Below are positions 7,114 through 16,235 of a stretch of DNA of 52,953 bases, one piece after another. Both the position numbers and the translations under genes were made by a program. The stretch comes from an uncultured Azospirillum sp. Its GTDB lineage: Bacteria > Pseudomonadota > Alphaproteobacteria > Azospirillales > Azospirillaceae. The stretch spans positions 1 to 52,953 of the forward strand of contig NZ_CAMLJP010000034.1 in assembly GCF_946480385.1 (NCBI RefSeq), written 5' to 3'. The notes under the pieces are model-generated. The model searched no databases. It was not told the DNA's origin and saw only the letters and a program-made list of their open reading frames with translations. Numbering within the stretch: the first letter of the stretch is position 1; every line of letters starts with the position of its first letter.

Positions 7114-8811
7114 TCAGGGGGCATCCAGTGGCAGGCGCAGGATCACGGTTGTTCCACGGCCGACCACGCTGTCGATGTCGATCTCGCCGCCCAGCTTGCC
7201 GGTAACGAGATTGAACGCCGCATAGAGCCCCAGCCCCATGCTGCCTGATCCACGCCGGGTGGTGGCGAAGGGCTGGAACAGCCGCGGTTGAATGTCGGCC
7301 GGGATGCCGCGGCCGTTGTCGGAGACGCCAAGTTCGATCCGCTCGTTGTCGAGCAGCCGGACCGAAACCGTGACCCGGCCCCGGCGGCTTCGGCTGCCAT
7401 CCGACCCCTCTTCCAGACCATCGGCTCGGCCGTCGGCCATCGCACCGACGCTTTCCACGATGGCCGCCTGGACCGGTTCCGTCTCGAAGGCATGGGCGAA
7501 GGCGTTGGTCAGCAGGGCCAGGAGCACCTCGGTCAGCGCGCCGGGATAGGTGTCGAGGGCAATGCCGTCGGGGCAGTCCAGAACAAGCTGGTGTCTGGAC
7601 GCGGCCGGCTGCACCTGCACCGCCAGCACGATGTCGGACAGATAGTCGCGCAGGTCGAAGCGGCTGCGTGGGGAGTTGGCCTTGCCCTCCGTCACCAGCT
7701 TCAGGCTCTGGATGAGGGCGGCGGCGCGTTCGATGTTCGAGACCAGAAGCGTCGAAACCTCGCTGGCTGTGCCGATATACTCCTGAAAATCGCTTTTGCG
7801 CAGCTGTCCGCCGTTGAAGGTCAGGATGATCGCTTCCGACGCCGTCTGCAGGTGGGTGGCGGCGGTCAGTGCGATGCCGACAGGCGTGTTGATCTCGTGT
7901 GCGACCGCGGCGATCAGTTGTCCGATCACCGCCATCTTCTCCGCCCGGATCAGGTCGGACTGCATGCGTTCAAGGTCGGCCAGTGCCTGTTCGGCCGAAT
8001 CCTTGGCACGGCGCAGCGCCTCCGCCTGCACCTTGCGTTCGGTGATGTCATAGAGCCAGACGATGAAAACCGGCTTGCTTTCATAGTTGGTGCGGTCGAC
8101 GGACATCGCCATCCACACCGTGCGCCCGTCCTCGCGGACGTAATGGATCTCTTCCGAAGTCGACAGGGCCTCGGTTTCCGACGGCCGTCCCGTCAGCCGG
8201 TCCTGGACATGGCGGAACAGGGTGGGGGCGCATTGATGCTGCAGCGTCTCCGCCGGCACGCCGAACAGGTCGGTGCAGCGCTGGTTGCAGTAAAGCAGCT
8301 CGCCGGTTTCGGTGATGATGGCCACGCCGATCGGGCTGCCGTCCAGGACCCGGCGCAGGCGGGCAGCCTGGGCGCGCGACGCCGCCTCCGCCGTCCGGGT
8401 TTCCTGCAGCGCGTCGCGCAGCCGGCGCACGGAACGGCAGGCCTCAAGCGTCTTGTGGATGGTGGCTTCGAGGTCGGCGAAGTCGATGGGCTTGATGATG
8501 AAGTCGAAGGCGCCGCGGTTCATCGCCGCGCGGACATTGCCGAGATCGCCGTAAGCCGACACCATCACCGCGCGGATGTCGGCATTCACCTGCGGCAGAT
8601 GGTCCAGCAGGGTCAGCCCATCCATGCCCGGCATGTTGATGTCGCTCAGCACCATGTCGATGTCGGGGCGGGCGCGCAGGGTGTCCAGCGCCTCCTTCCC
8701 GTCATGGGCGAACAGGAATTCCAGTTCGCCGGCACGTACGGCGCGGCGGAAACGCTGCATGATCAGCGTCTGAACGTCCCGCTCGTCGTCGACAACCAGT
8801 ATCTTGCCCAT
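7114..8811 (-). CDS. Receiver-PAS-histidine kinase hybrid
   Basis: The 565-residue protein starts with a receiver domain (about 1-120, Asp in LSDINMPGMDG), followed by a PAS domain (about 145-265), a coiled linker, HisKA with AHEINTPVG, and HATPase_c with DNGRGIP and MGLGLYAAF. With the receiver at the N-terminus, this kinase is probably itself controlled by phosphorylation and may pass the signal on to the kinase and receiver encoded downstream. It is the first gene of the three-gene unit. A Ser/Arg/Glu-rich insertion lies just before the DNGRGIP box. Confidence 0.9.
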   Translation of the reverse strand: MGKILVVDDERDVQTLIMQRFRRAVRAGELEFLFAHDGKEALDTLRARPDIDMVLSDINMPGMDGLTLLDHLPQVNADIRAVMVSAYGDLGNVRAAMNRGAFDFIIKPIDFADLEATIHKTLEACRSVRRLRDALQETRTAEAASRAQAARLRRVLDGSPIGVAIITETGELLYCNQRCTDLFGVPAETLQHQCAPTLFRHVQDRLTGRPSETEALSTSEEIHYVREDGRTVWMAMSVDRTNYESKPVFIVWLYDITERKVQAEALRRAKDSAEQALADLERMQSDLIRAEKMAVIGQLIAAVAHEINTPVGIALTAATHLQTASEAIILTFNGGQLRKSDFQEYIGTASEVSTLLVSNIERAAALIQSLKLVTEGKANSPRSRFDLRDYLSDIVLAVQVQPAASRHQLVLDCPDGIALDTYPGALTEVLLALLTNAFAHAFETEPVQAAIVESVGAMADGRADGLEEGSDGSRSRRGRVTVSVRLLDNERIELGVSDNGRGIPADIQPRLFQPFATTRRGSGSMGLGLYAAFNLVTGKLGGEIDIDSVVGRGTTVILRLPLDAP

Positions 8812-9119
8812 CCCGCCTTCCTACCGCCAACCCGCCCGACAGGCGGGCCGCTCCGCCGGACCCGCATAGCGCCCCATAGCGCACCCAGCTCCGCGCAGCC
8901 TACCATAAGCGCGCATCGTCCGAACGGGAAGGGCCGTGGCGTATGGCACCCCATCGGTTGTATGCCGCTCGGGGCAGGAGCTTGGGCCGGACCGCAAGCG
9001 GACATCCCTTCTTCAAAGTGGGGCTTCGATGTGAGGCGCGGATATCCTGCAGGATAACACCGGGCAGGATAACATGGGATTGTGGCGCTGCTAAACCATT
9101 GTTATGGATCGGCGTCCGA
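8812..9119. other. Intergenic region with a 15-bp tandem direct repeat
   Basis: This 308-bp gap separates two minus-strand units and should hold the promoter of the receiver-PAS-kinase gene. The only clear structure is a direct repeat: GCAGGATAACA occurs at 9049-9059 and again at 9064-9074, a 15-base period. No convincing -35/-10 pair or terminator was found. Confidence 0.4.
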
Positions 9120-11912
9120 TCACTCCCGCCGCTCTTCAAACTCCGGGGCATCGGCCGGGTTCCCGGCGAGCGGCAGCGTGAACCAGAATGCGGCACCCTT
9201 GCCCGACTCGGGGTCCGGCCCGGCCGGCGCGTCCGCCACCCCGATCCGTCCGCCGAGATGCTCGACGATTCGCTTGGCGATGGCCAGTCCCAGGCCGGTG
9301 CCGGCCGGCTTGCCGGTCAGCGTGTCGCCGGACTGGCGGAAGCGGTCGAACACCAGTTCGCGGTCCTTCGCCGCAACGCCGGGGCCGCTGTCGGTCACCG
9401 TCACCCGCAGGAAACCACTCTCCAAGCGCGTCTCCAGCCGGGTCCGGCCGCCGGGAGGCGTGAATTTGGCGGCGTTGGACAGCAGGTTGACGACGACCTG
9501 GATCACCCGGTCGACATCGCCGCGCACCGGCGGCAGGCGGTCCGGAATGGCCACCGACAGGGTGATGTCGCGCTCCAGGAACAGCGCCTCCGTCGCGGCG
9601 ACCGCCTCGGTCAGCGCCTGTCCGGCGTCGATGGTCTCGATCCGCCAGTCCAGCGCCCCGGCCTCGATCTTCGCCATGTCCAGCACCTGATTGATCAGGC
9701 GGGTCAGCCGCTCGCTCTCCTTGATGATGACGGCCAGGAACTCCTGCCGCTGGTCGGGCTCGAGGTCGGGGTCGTCGTGCAGGATCTCGCTCAGCGCCCG
9801 GATCGAGGTCAGCGGCGTGCGCAGTTCGTGGGTGACGGTGGACAGGAAATCGTCCTTCAGCCGGTCCAGTTCGGTCAGCCGTTCGTTGGCGGCACGCAGG
9901 GCGTCCGTGGCGCGCTCCAGCTCCGCGGTCTTGCGCTCCAGCTCGCGGCTGTGGGCGATGACGTCGCTGGTCTCGTCCAGCATGCGCAGAAGCTCCGCCG
10001 CCTCCACCGCCCCGGCCGAGACGGAGGACGCGAGGGCAACGCGGGCCGACGCCCCACCGATCGCGCCCGCAAGCAGCCGCTCGGCCAGTCGCAGCCGCTC
10101 CGGCCCGGCCGGCTCGTCCGGGTCGGCGCCGGCGAAGGCGCGCTCGGCGCGCTGCGGACCGAGGAAGCGGGCGACCACACGGGTGAGATCGCCGACGCTG
10201 GCGGCGCTGCGCCAGTCCGGTGGCGCCTCACGCTGCGGCGCGGTGCCGTCGGGTGCGGTTTGGAAGACGTCGACGAAGGCGGTGGCCTGTGCCCGCTCCG
10301 CAGCGCCGGGCTGATCGAACAGCGAAAGCCCGACATAGGCACCGATGTTGGCGAGCGCGGTCCAGAACAGGGAATGGGCCAGCGAATCCCAGCCCTCCAG
10401 CCCGAACAGCGCATAGGGCCGCAGGGCGGCGATGCCCCATGGCCCATCGGCGATGAAGCTGGCCGGCAGCCAGCCCGACCGTGCGAAGCTGGGCAGCAGC
10501 AGGGTGTAGGTCCAGACCAGCGTCCCGGCCGTCACCCCGCCGATGGCGCCGCGTCGGGTCGCGCCGCGCCAGTAAAGGCCGCCGATCAGGGCCGGGGCGA
10601 ACTGCGCCACCGCGGTGAAGGAGATCAGCCCGATCGACACCAGCGCGTAGGCCGATCCCGCCAGCCGGAAATAGGCGTAGCCGAACAGCAGGATCGCGAC
10701 GATGGCGATGCGACGGACCGACAGCAGCAGCGGTGCTAGATCGGCGGAGCGCGCCAGCGCCCGCGACCGTGTGCGCAGCAGGATCGGCATGACGAGGTCG
10801 TTGCACAGCATGGTGGACAGCGCCACCGATTCCACGACGATCATTCCCGCCGCCGCCGACAGCCCGCCCAGGAAGGCCAGGAGCGCCAGCCAGTCCGCTC
10901 CGCCGCTCAGTGGCAGGGCCACCATGAACAGGTCCGGATCGAGCCGTCCGCCGAAGCTCAGCAGTCCCGACAGGGCAACCGGCAGCACGAACAGGTTGAT
11001 GAGCAGGAGATAGAGCGGGAACAGCCAGACCGCCCGGTCGAGATGGCGTTCATCCACCGATTCGATCACCATCACCTGGAACTGGCGCGGCAGGCACAGC
11101 ATCGCCGCGGCCGATAGGATCGTGGTGGTGACCCAGGCGCCCCACGGCCCGTTTCCCGCCGGCGCATGGCCAAGCGCCGGATCGCTGCCCATCAGGCGGG
11201 CAAGGTCGGGACGGGCGGCGGCGGCATCGAACAGGCCCGCCAGCCCGTCATGCAGGCCCCAGACGACGAACAGCCCGACCGCCAGGAAGGCGACCAGCTT
11301 CACCAGTGATTCCAGGGCGATGGCGGCGACCATGCCGGGATGATGCTCCGCCGCGTCGATCTGGCGGGCGCCGAAGACGATGGCGAACAGCGCCATCACC
11401 GCGGCGATCAGGAAGCCATGGTCGAGGAACGGGCCTTCCGCCGGCCCCAGCCCGCCGCCGCCGGTCAGCGCGTCGAAGCTGACGGCGACCGCCTTCAATT
11501 GCAGGGCGATGTAGGGCGTCACGCCCACGGTCGCGGTTACCGCCACCAGCCCGCCCAGCAGCGGGCTGTGGCCGTAGCGGCTGGCGAGGAAATCGGCGAT
11601 GGAGGTGATGCGCTGCGCCTTGGCGATGCGCAGGATCTTGCGCAGGACCAGGGGCGCCAGCAGCATCAGCAGGGTGGGGCCGAGATAGACCGGCAGGAAG
11701 CCGATGCCCAGCGTAGCCGCCCGCCCGACCGACCCGTAGAAGGTCCAGGTCGTGCAATAGACGCCCAGCGACAGGGCGAAGATGGTGGGGGAGGCGATGA
11801 CGCTACGCCCTGCCGCCTCCCGCCGGTCGGCCCAATGGGCGATGGCGAACAGGGCGGAAAGGTAGGCGAGGGCGGCGACCAGGACGGCGGTCCAATCCAG
11901 TCCGACCTCCAT
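9120..11912 (-). CDS. CbrA-like sodium/solute symporter-histidine kinase
   Basis: The 930-residue protein has an N-terminal transporter of the SSS (PutP/PanF) family with about 13 hydrophobic segments (1-560). A linker with a short coiled coil follows (about 650-690). The HisKA domain has H-box THELRTPLTS, and the HATPase_c domain has DSGPGV and GTGLGLAIAK. This is the architecture of CbrA, which couples substrate transport or binding to control of carbon and nitrogen use. It is last in a minus-strand operon after a receiver gene, a PAS-exonuclease fusion and a small membrane protein. The separate receiver (14311-14712) is a candidate partner. Substrate cannot be told from the sequence. Confidence 0.9.
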   Translation of the reverse strand: MEVGLDWTAVLVAALAYLSALFAIAHWADRREAAGRSVIASPTIFALSLGVYCTTWTFYGSVGRAATLGIGFLPVYLGPTLLMLLAPLVLRKILRIAKAQRITSIADFLASRYGHSPLLGGLVAVTATVGVTPYIALQLKAVAVSFDALTGGGGLGPAEGPFLDHGFLIAAVMALFAIVFGARQIDAAEHHPGMVAAIALESLVKLVAFLAVGLFVVWGLHDGLAGLFDAAAARPDLARLMGSDPALGHAPAGNGPWGAWVTTTILSAAAMLCLPRQFQVMVIESVDERHLDRAVWLFPLYLLLINLFVLPVALSGLLSFGGRLDPDLFMVALPLSGGADWLALLAFLGGLSAAAGMIVVESVALSTMLCNDLVMPILLRTRSRALARSADLAPLLLSVRRIAIVAILLFGYAYFRLAGSAYALVSIGLISFTAVAQFAPALIGGLYWRGATRRGAIGGVTAGTLVWTYTLLLPSFARSGWLPASFIADGPWGIAALRPYALFGLEGWDSLAHSLFWTALANIGAYVGLSLFDQPGAAERAQATAFVDVFQTAPDGTAPQREAPPDWRSAASVGDLTRVVARFLGPQRAERAFAGADPDEPAGPERLRLAERLLAGAIGGASARVALASSVSAGAVEAAELLRMLDETSDVIAHSRELERKTAELERATDALRAANERLTELDRLKDDFLSTVTHELRTPLTSIRALSEILHDDPDLEPDQRQEFLAVIIKESERLTRLINQVLDMAKIEAGALDWRIETIDAGQALTEAVAATEALFLERDITLSVAIPDRLPPVRGDVDRVIQVVVNLLSNAAKFTPPGGRTRLETRLESGFLRVTVTDSGPGVAAKDRELVFDRFRQSGDTLTGKPAGTGLGLAIAKRIVEHLGGRIGVADAPAGPDPESGKGAAFWFTLPLAGNPADAPEFEERRE

Positions 11913-11921
11913 GCCGCGCCC

Positions 11922-12128
11922 CTATCGCGTCCGGCCGGCCAGCGCGGCCAGCGCGATCACCGCCGCCCACAGGCCGAACACCCAGACATAGAGCGCCGGC
12001 ACCCCCAGGACTCTCCCCTCCACCCCGAACAGGCCGAGCAGCGGCGGGTTGAACAGCGCCGCCGCCAGCAGGAACAGACCGATCATCCGGTCGCGGTGCC
12101 GGCTGGGATTCGGGTCGGGCGCGCTCAA
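11922..12128 (-). CDS. Small two-helix membrane protein
   Basis: The 68-residue product has two hydrophobic stretches, FLLAAALFNPPLLGLFG and ALYVWVFGLWAAVIALAALAG, the pattern of a small inner-membrane protein. The frame opens with TTG at 12126-12128, which overlaps the stop of the exonuclease-fusion gene (TTGA), so translation is probably coupled. An ATG at 12086 is the alternative. It sits 9 bases before the CbrA-like gene. Small membrane subunits next to SSS transporters are common, so an accessory role for that protein is inferred. Confidence 0.65.
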   Translation of the reverse strand: MSAPDPNPSRHRDRMIGLFLLAAALFNPPLLGLFGVEGRVLGVPALYVWVFGLWAAVIALAALAGRTR

Positions 12129-14314
12129 AAGGCGCGTTCCCGGGCGGCGAGTTCGACCAGGATGTTGGCGCCGCGGATGGCGTCATCCAAGGTCCGCACG
12201 TCGCGCTCGCGCAGCATCTCGACCATCCGCAGGAACACCGCGGCGGTGACCAGGCTGTCGCCCAGCGCGGTGTGGCGGTCGACCACCGCAATGCCCAGCC
12301 GTTCGGCGATGCCGTCCAGCGTGTGGTCGCCGTCATTGCCCAGCAGCATGCGGGACAGCAGCATGGTATCGAGCACCGGGCAGTCGAAGGACACCCCCGC
12401 CGCCCGTTCCTTCATCTTCAGGAATTTCAGGTCGAAGGCGGCGTTGTGCGCCACCATCACCGCGCCGGAGACGAAGCTGCGGAACTGCGGCAGCACAGTG
12501 TCGATGGTCGGCTTGCCCGCCACCATGCCGTCGGTGATGCCGTGGAAGGGGATCGATTCCGGCGGGATCGGCCGGCGGGGATCGACCAGTGTGTTGAAGG
12601 TCTCGCCGGTCAGGATGCGCCCGCCGACGACGCGGACCGCGGCGATCTGGATGATCTCGTCGCCGGTGCTGGGCGACAGGCCGGTGGTCTCGGTGTCGAA
12701 CACGACGTAGTGCAGCCGGTCCAGCGGCGTGCGCCCCAACTCGCTGGTCGCCAGCGGCTGGTGCAGCAGCCCGAAATCGAAGAACTCCGGCCGGGCGCCG
12801 GCCCGTGGGCGCGGCTGGGCGGTGCGTGGCGACTGTGCCGGCGGCAGCGGCACGCGCAGCCGGGCGCGGCCGGCGCAGCCGGGCAGGTCGTTCGGCAGCG
12901 GTTCGCTCCAGGCGGTGCTGCGGTGGTGCTGCAGCACGTCGCCGGCGCTGAGGCCGCCCAGGCCGCCGGGCAGCGTCTGGTCCAGCCAGCCGTCCAGCGT
13001 GGCGCTGGGCACCGCCGGCCCTTTCCACACGAGGTCGAGATAGACCCAGCGGTCGCCATCCTGCGGCCCGGCGGCCTCCAGGTCGTAGGCGGTGGCGCCG
13101 GTCAGCGCCTGCACCCGGCCGATCAGATAGGCGAACAGCAGGACGAGGCTGTGGCTGTCGCCATGCACCCATTGCGGCAGGCCGGTCAGCGTCACCGTGG
13201 TGGCGGTCTCCGCCCCGACCCGGTGGGCCACGAGGTTGATCAGGTTGTTGGAGTGGATGTCGCTCATCGGCCAACTGCCGGTGACGACGTTGCGGTAGGC
13301 GGTCGTCACCCGCTCCAGCCGTTGCGACAGGCTGTCGCAGGATTCCAGCATTGCGCTTTCGAAGGCGGCGCGGTCGCCGGGGCCAAGGTCCGGCGCGTCG
13401 TACAGCGTCTCCACCGCGGCGCGCAGGTTGGCGATGGGGGCGCGGAACCCCTCCGTCGCCTCGCGCAGCAGGGCGTCGCGCTGTCCGAGCGCGGCCAGTT
13501 CGCTGGTGGCGTCGGACAGGGTCAGCACATAGCCGGTGATGGTCGGCGGCTCGTCCGACGCGGGATCGGCGTCCTGCAGGATGGCGCTCATCCGGCCTTC
13601 CAGCAGGATGCGGCCGTCGGTGGTGGCGCCGACGAACTGGGCGGTGGTGCCGTGTTCATGGTTGACGTGCCGGCCTTCGCGGACGCGCAGGCTCAGCCGT
13701 TCCAGCGTGTGGGTCACCGGCTCCGCCACCACGAAATGCAGAAGCGAGCGGCCGAGCCCGAGATCGCCGGCCAAGTGGAGGATGTCGAGGGCGGTCTGGT
13801 TGTAGAGCAGGATCTGGTGTTTGGTGTTGCAGACCAGAACGCCTTCATGCAGGTCGCGCAGGACGGCGGCGAGCTGGGTCTTCTGCTCCTCCGCCTTGGC
13901 GGTGTGGTCGGCGACGGTGCGGGCGATGTCGCGGCGGACCTGGGCCAGCTTGTCCGACAACTCGTTCACCGCGCGGGCGATGGGCAGCAGGTCGCCATAG
14001 CGGGAGAGCGGCACCCGGCCGCCGACAGCCCCTTCCGCATTGCCATGGGCGATCAGCCCGGCCTCGCGGCTCAGGGTCTCGGCAGCGCGCAGCAGAAAGC
14101 GGTCGACCGCCAGCCAGAGCCCCCACACCGCCGCGGCGCAGGCCGCCGTCATCACCACGGCATAGGTCAGCAGCGGATCCGAGGCGTCCGACCCGCGCAC
14201 TGTCGCCGCCAGCCCGACCGCCAGCGCCACCAGACCGAAGCCGGCGGCGCGGAAGGCCAGCGGGATCATGCGCCGGGGCAGGGGAGCGGGGGAGGGGGCG
14301 GCCGGGGCGGTCAT
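12125..14314 (-). CDS. Membrane-PAS-pseudokinase-DEDDh exonuclease fusion
   Basis: The start at 14314 overlaps the receiver stop (ATGA); the product is 729 residues. Two membrane helices (about 20-38 and 50-70) are followed by a HAMP-like segment, a PAS domain (about 148-260) and a degenerate kinase core. The H-box position reads TEGFRAPIANLR with no His, and the nucleotide-binding N-box is lost. The C-terminus (about 530-715) is a DnaQ-type 3'-5' exonuclease with all expected residues: D540 and E542 in FDTETTG, D628 in HNAAFD, H681 and D686 in DRHTALGDS. This looks like a membrane-tethered, signal-controlled nuclease. Plain DNA polymerase III epsilon is unlikely because of the N-terminal domains. 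Confidence 0.85.
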   Translation of the reverse strand: MTAPAAPSPAPLPRRMIPLAFRAAGFGLVALAVGLAATVRGSDASDPLLTYAVVMTAACAAAVWGLWLAVDRFLLRAAETLSREAGLIAHGNAEGAVGGRVPLSRYGDLLPIARAVNELSDKLAQVRRDIARTVADHTAKAEEQKTQLAAVLRDLHEGVLVCNTKHQILLYNQTALDILHLAGDLGLGRSLLHFVVAEPVTHTLERLSLRVREGRHVNHEHGTTAQFVGATTDGRILLEGRMSAILQDADPASDEPPTITGYVLTLSDATSELAALGQRDALLREATEGFRAPIANLRAAVETLYDAPDLGPGDRAAFESAMLESCDSLSQRLERVTTAYRNVVTGSWPMSDIHSNNLINLVAHRVGAETATTVTLTGLPQWVHGDSHSLVLLFAYLIGRVQALTGATAYDLEAAGPQDGDRWVYLDLVWKGPAVPSATLDGWLDQTLPGGLGGLSAGDVLQHHRSTAWSEPLPNDLPGCAGRARLRVPLPPAQSPRTAQPRPRAGARPEFFDFGLLHQPLATSELGRTPLDRLHYVVFDTETTGLSPSTGDEIIQIAAVRVVGGRILTGETFNTLVDPRRPIPPESIPFHGITDGMVAGKPTIDTVLPQFRSFVSGAVMVAHNAAFDLKFLKMKERAAGVSFDCPVLDTMLLSRMLLGNDGDHTLDGIAERLGIAVVDRHTALGDSLVTAAVFLRMVEMLRERDVRTLDDAIRGANILVELAARERAF

Positions 14315-14712
14315 GGTGCCGGCTCCCCGCCGCCGGTCGCAGCGGTCAGGCCCAGATGGCGGCGGACGGTGGTCAGCAGGTCGCGGGTGGAGAAGGGCTT
14401 GGTGATGTAATCGGTGGCGCCCAGCGCCATGCCCTTCTGCCGTTCGACGTCGCGGCTGCGCGCCGTCAGCATGATGATGGGCAGCGATTTCCAGGCCGGG
14501 TTGGTCCGCAGGGTCTGGCAGACGTCGAAGCCGTCGCGCTTCGGCATCATCGCGTCGAGCAGGATCAGGTCGGGGGTGAAATTCTCCACCGAGCGCAGCG
14601 CCTCGTCCCCGTCGCGGGCGATGCGCACGTCGAACCCGGCGCGCTGCATGAGGACCTGGAGCGACAGGACGATGCTGGGCTCGTCGTCGACAACCAGGAT
14701 GGTCGGCTTCAT
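14311..14712 (-). CDS. Single-domain response regulator, PleD/CheY-like
   Basis: The 133-residue product is one receiver domain with DDE acidic residues near 10-12, phospho-acceptor Asp in LILLDAMMPKRDG, MLTAR switch region and the Lys of TKPFS. There is no output domain. The ATG at 14710-14712 was chosen because homology begins there; an upstream in-frame start at 14943 would add unrelated residues. It is first in the operon with the exonuclease fusion and the CbrA-like kinase, so it probably takes phosphate from the latter. Confidence 0.9.
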   Translation of the reverse strand: MKPTILVVDDEPSIVLSLQVLMQRAGFDVRIARDGDEALRSVENFTPDLILLDAMMPKRDGFDVCQTLRTNPAWKSLPIIMLTARSRDVERQKGMALGATDYITKPFSTRDLLTTVRRHLGLTAATGGGEPAP

Positions 14713-14872
14713 GGCGGGGCGTCCTCCGGTACGCCGGTCTTTTGCCGGCTTCCCAATTTGTGGCCGGGGCAATGCATTGGTGCCCTGGAATGTCCATGGT
14801 ACGAGCAAAGAGAAGCAGGGATCAAGCGGCACTCCCGGCTCCCCCGACCAAAGAACGGGGGTACCGAGCCCA

Positions 14873-14915
14873 AGAAAAAGCCCGGTTGCGACCAAATGTC
14901 GCCGCCGGGCTTTCG
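14873..14915 (-). terminator. Intrinsic terminator after the SPOR gene
   Basis: Read on the minus strand, AAAGCCCGG pairs with CCGGGCTTT, with an inner GCGAC/GTCGC stem, followed by TTTTTC. It lies about 65 bases past the stop of the SPOR-domain gene. Confidence 0.8.
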
Positions 14916-14979
14916 TTTGGATGACACGGTGTCGCAGGGGCAAGAACCGGCCGCGAATCGCCCGCGGTCCGGACCGGGA

Positions 14980-16077
14980 TCAGCGCGTGGTGACGACGAC
15001 CGGGTTGAGCCCCATCTTCGATTTCAACTGCTCCGCCTCGCGCTTCGCCGCGGCCGGATCGGGGAAACCGCCGACGCGCACGGCGCGCCAGGACCGGTTG
15101 GAGCTGTCGGTCCAGTCCACCGTATAGGCCTGGAAACCGCTGCCCTGCAGCCGTTGCGCCAGCGAATCGGCGTTGGCCGTCACCGTGAAGGTGCCGACCT
15201 GCACGGTGTAGCGCCCGGCCGGCGGCGTGGCGGACGGGGCGGTGGACGGGGCTGGGGCCTTGGCGGTCGCCTTCGGCTCGCCATTTCCGGCCGCTGCGGC
15301 GGGCGGACGCTTCGCAGCATCCTTGGGCGGGGCCAGCATCGCCTGCAGCGAACCGGAGTCGTTCGGCGCGGCGGCAGGCTGCTCCGGCTTGGCTGCTTCG
15401 GGCTTCGGCGGCTCCGGCTTCTGTGCGGCCGGCGCGGTGGGTGCGGTCTCGGTCGGGGCGGCAGCCCGCGGCTTCGGCGAGGTGGCGGGGGCAGTGGCCG
15501 GGACGGCCGGCGGCTCCGGCACCTTCAGGACCGGTGGTGGGCTGGCGGGCAGGGCGGCGACCGGCGGCGGCGGTGCTGCGGACGGCGCGGTCTGCGAGGG
15601 AGGCGGCTGGGTCGCGGTGGACGGAGGCATCATGCCCGGGACCGGCAGGCTCTCGGGCGCCGTGGCGGCCGGGGCGGGGGCAGGATTGGCGGGCGCGCGG
15701 GTGATGGCCGGGGCCGGTACCATCGGCGCGGAGCTGTTGGTGGCCGTCGTCACCGGTGCAGGATCACCCGAGCCGAAATAGACCACGCCGACGGCGATTC
15801 CGCCGGCCGCCAGCAGGGCGAGCGCGATCTTGCCCAGCGGCAGACTGCGGCCGGCCGGCTCCTCCTCCTCATACTCCACGTCCTCGTCCTGCGGGTCGGC
15901 CCGCAGATCCTCGTTCAAGGCGCGAAGCAGCTTGGCGATGTCCTCGTTCTCCGGCGGCGGAGTCTCGGAAGGTTTGCCGTTGGCCTTCATCTCGTCCTTG
16001 GAAGTCGGTGTCGTCAGGGTGGGAGCCCGCCGGGGCGGTGGCTGGAGCGTCACGGTCGACCTGCGCTTGCCCGTCAT
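14980..16077 (-). CDS. SPOR-domain inner-membrane protein
   Basis: The 365-residue protein has an acidic cytoplasmic N-terminus, one membrane helix near residues 80-100 (IALALLAAGGIAVGVVYF), a long Pro/Ala-rich periplasmic linker and a C-terminal SPOR domain. The SPOR domain begins YTVQVGTF and ends LNPVVVTTR. SPOR domains bind septal peptidoglycan lacking stem peptides, so a role at the division site or cell wall is expected (DedD/FtsN-like). The frame opens earlier, at a GTG at 16134, but that stretch overlaps the terminator of the gene upstream, so ATG at 16077 is preferred. Confidence 0.85.
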   Translation of the reverse strand: MTGKRRSTVTLQPPPRRAPTLTTPTSKDEMKANGKPSETPPPENEDIAKLLRALNEDLRADPQDEDVEYEEEEPAGRSLPLGKIALALLAAGGIAVGVVYFGSGDPAPVTTATNSSAPMVPAPAITRAPANPAPAPAATAPESLPVPGMMPPSTATQPPPSQTAPSAAPPPPVAALPASPPPVLKVPEPPAVPATAPATSPKPRAAAPTETAPTAPAAQKPEPPKPEAAKPEQPAAAPNDSGSLQAMLAPPKDAAKRPPAAAAGNGEPKATAKAPAPSTAPSATPPAGRYTVQVGTFTVTANADSLAQRLQGSGFQAYTVDWTDSSNRSWRAVRVGGFPDPAAAKREAEQLKSKMGLNPVVVTTR

Positions 16078-16096
16078 GCGGGCCGGCTGAATGCAG

Positions 16097-16162
16097 AAAA
16101 AGGGGCCTTCCGGTTGCCGGGGCCGCGGTGACACGGCCCGGCTGCGGAAAGCCCCTTCTCTT
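16097..16162 (-). terminator. Intrinsic terminator after tatA
   Basis: On the minus strand an AAGGGGCTTTCCG arm pairs, imperfectly, with CGGAAGGCCCCTT and is followed by TTTTTC. It ends the tatA transcript and separates it from the SPOR gene. Confidence 0.8.
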
Positions 16163-16235
16163 TATCGTATTTTGCCGCTCCATCAAACCGCCATGCGGTC
16201 GCGCCCGGCGGATGGGCGGCACGAAAGAAGGGACG

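Noticed and set aside
8949..8966. A TGGCAC box resembling a sigma-54 promoter
   Set aside because: No GC dinucleotide at the required distance.
14712..14943. Longer N-terminus for the receiver at 14311
   Set aside because: Receiver homology starts at the ATG at 14712, and the longer form adds unrelated residues.
16077..16134. Longer N-terminus for the SPOR protein
   Set aside because: The added codons lie within the terminator of tatA.
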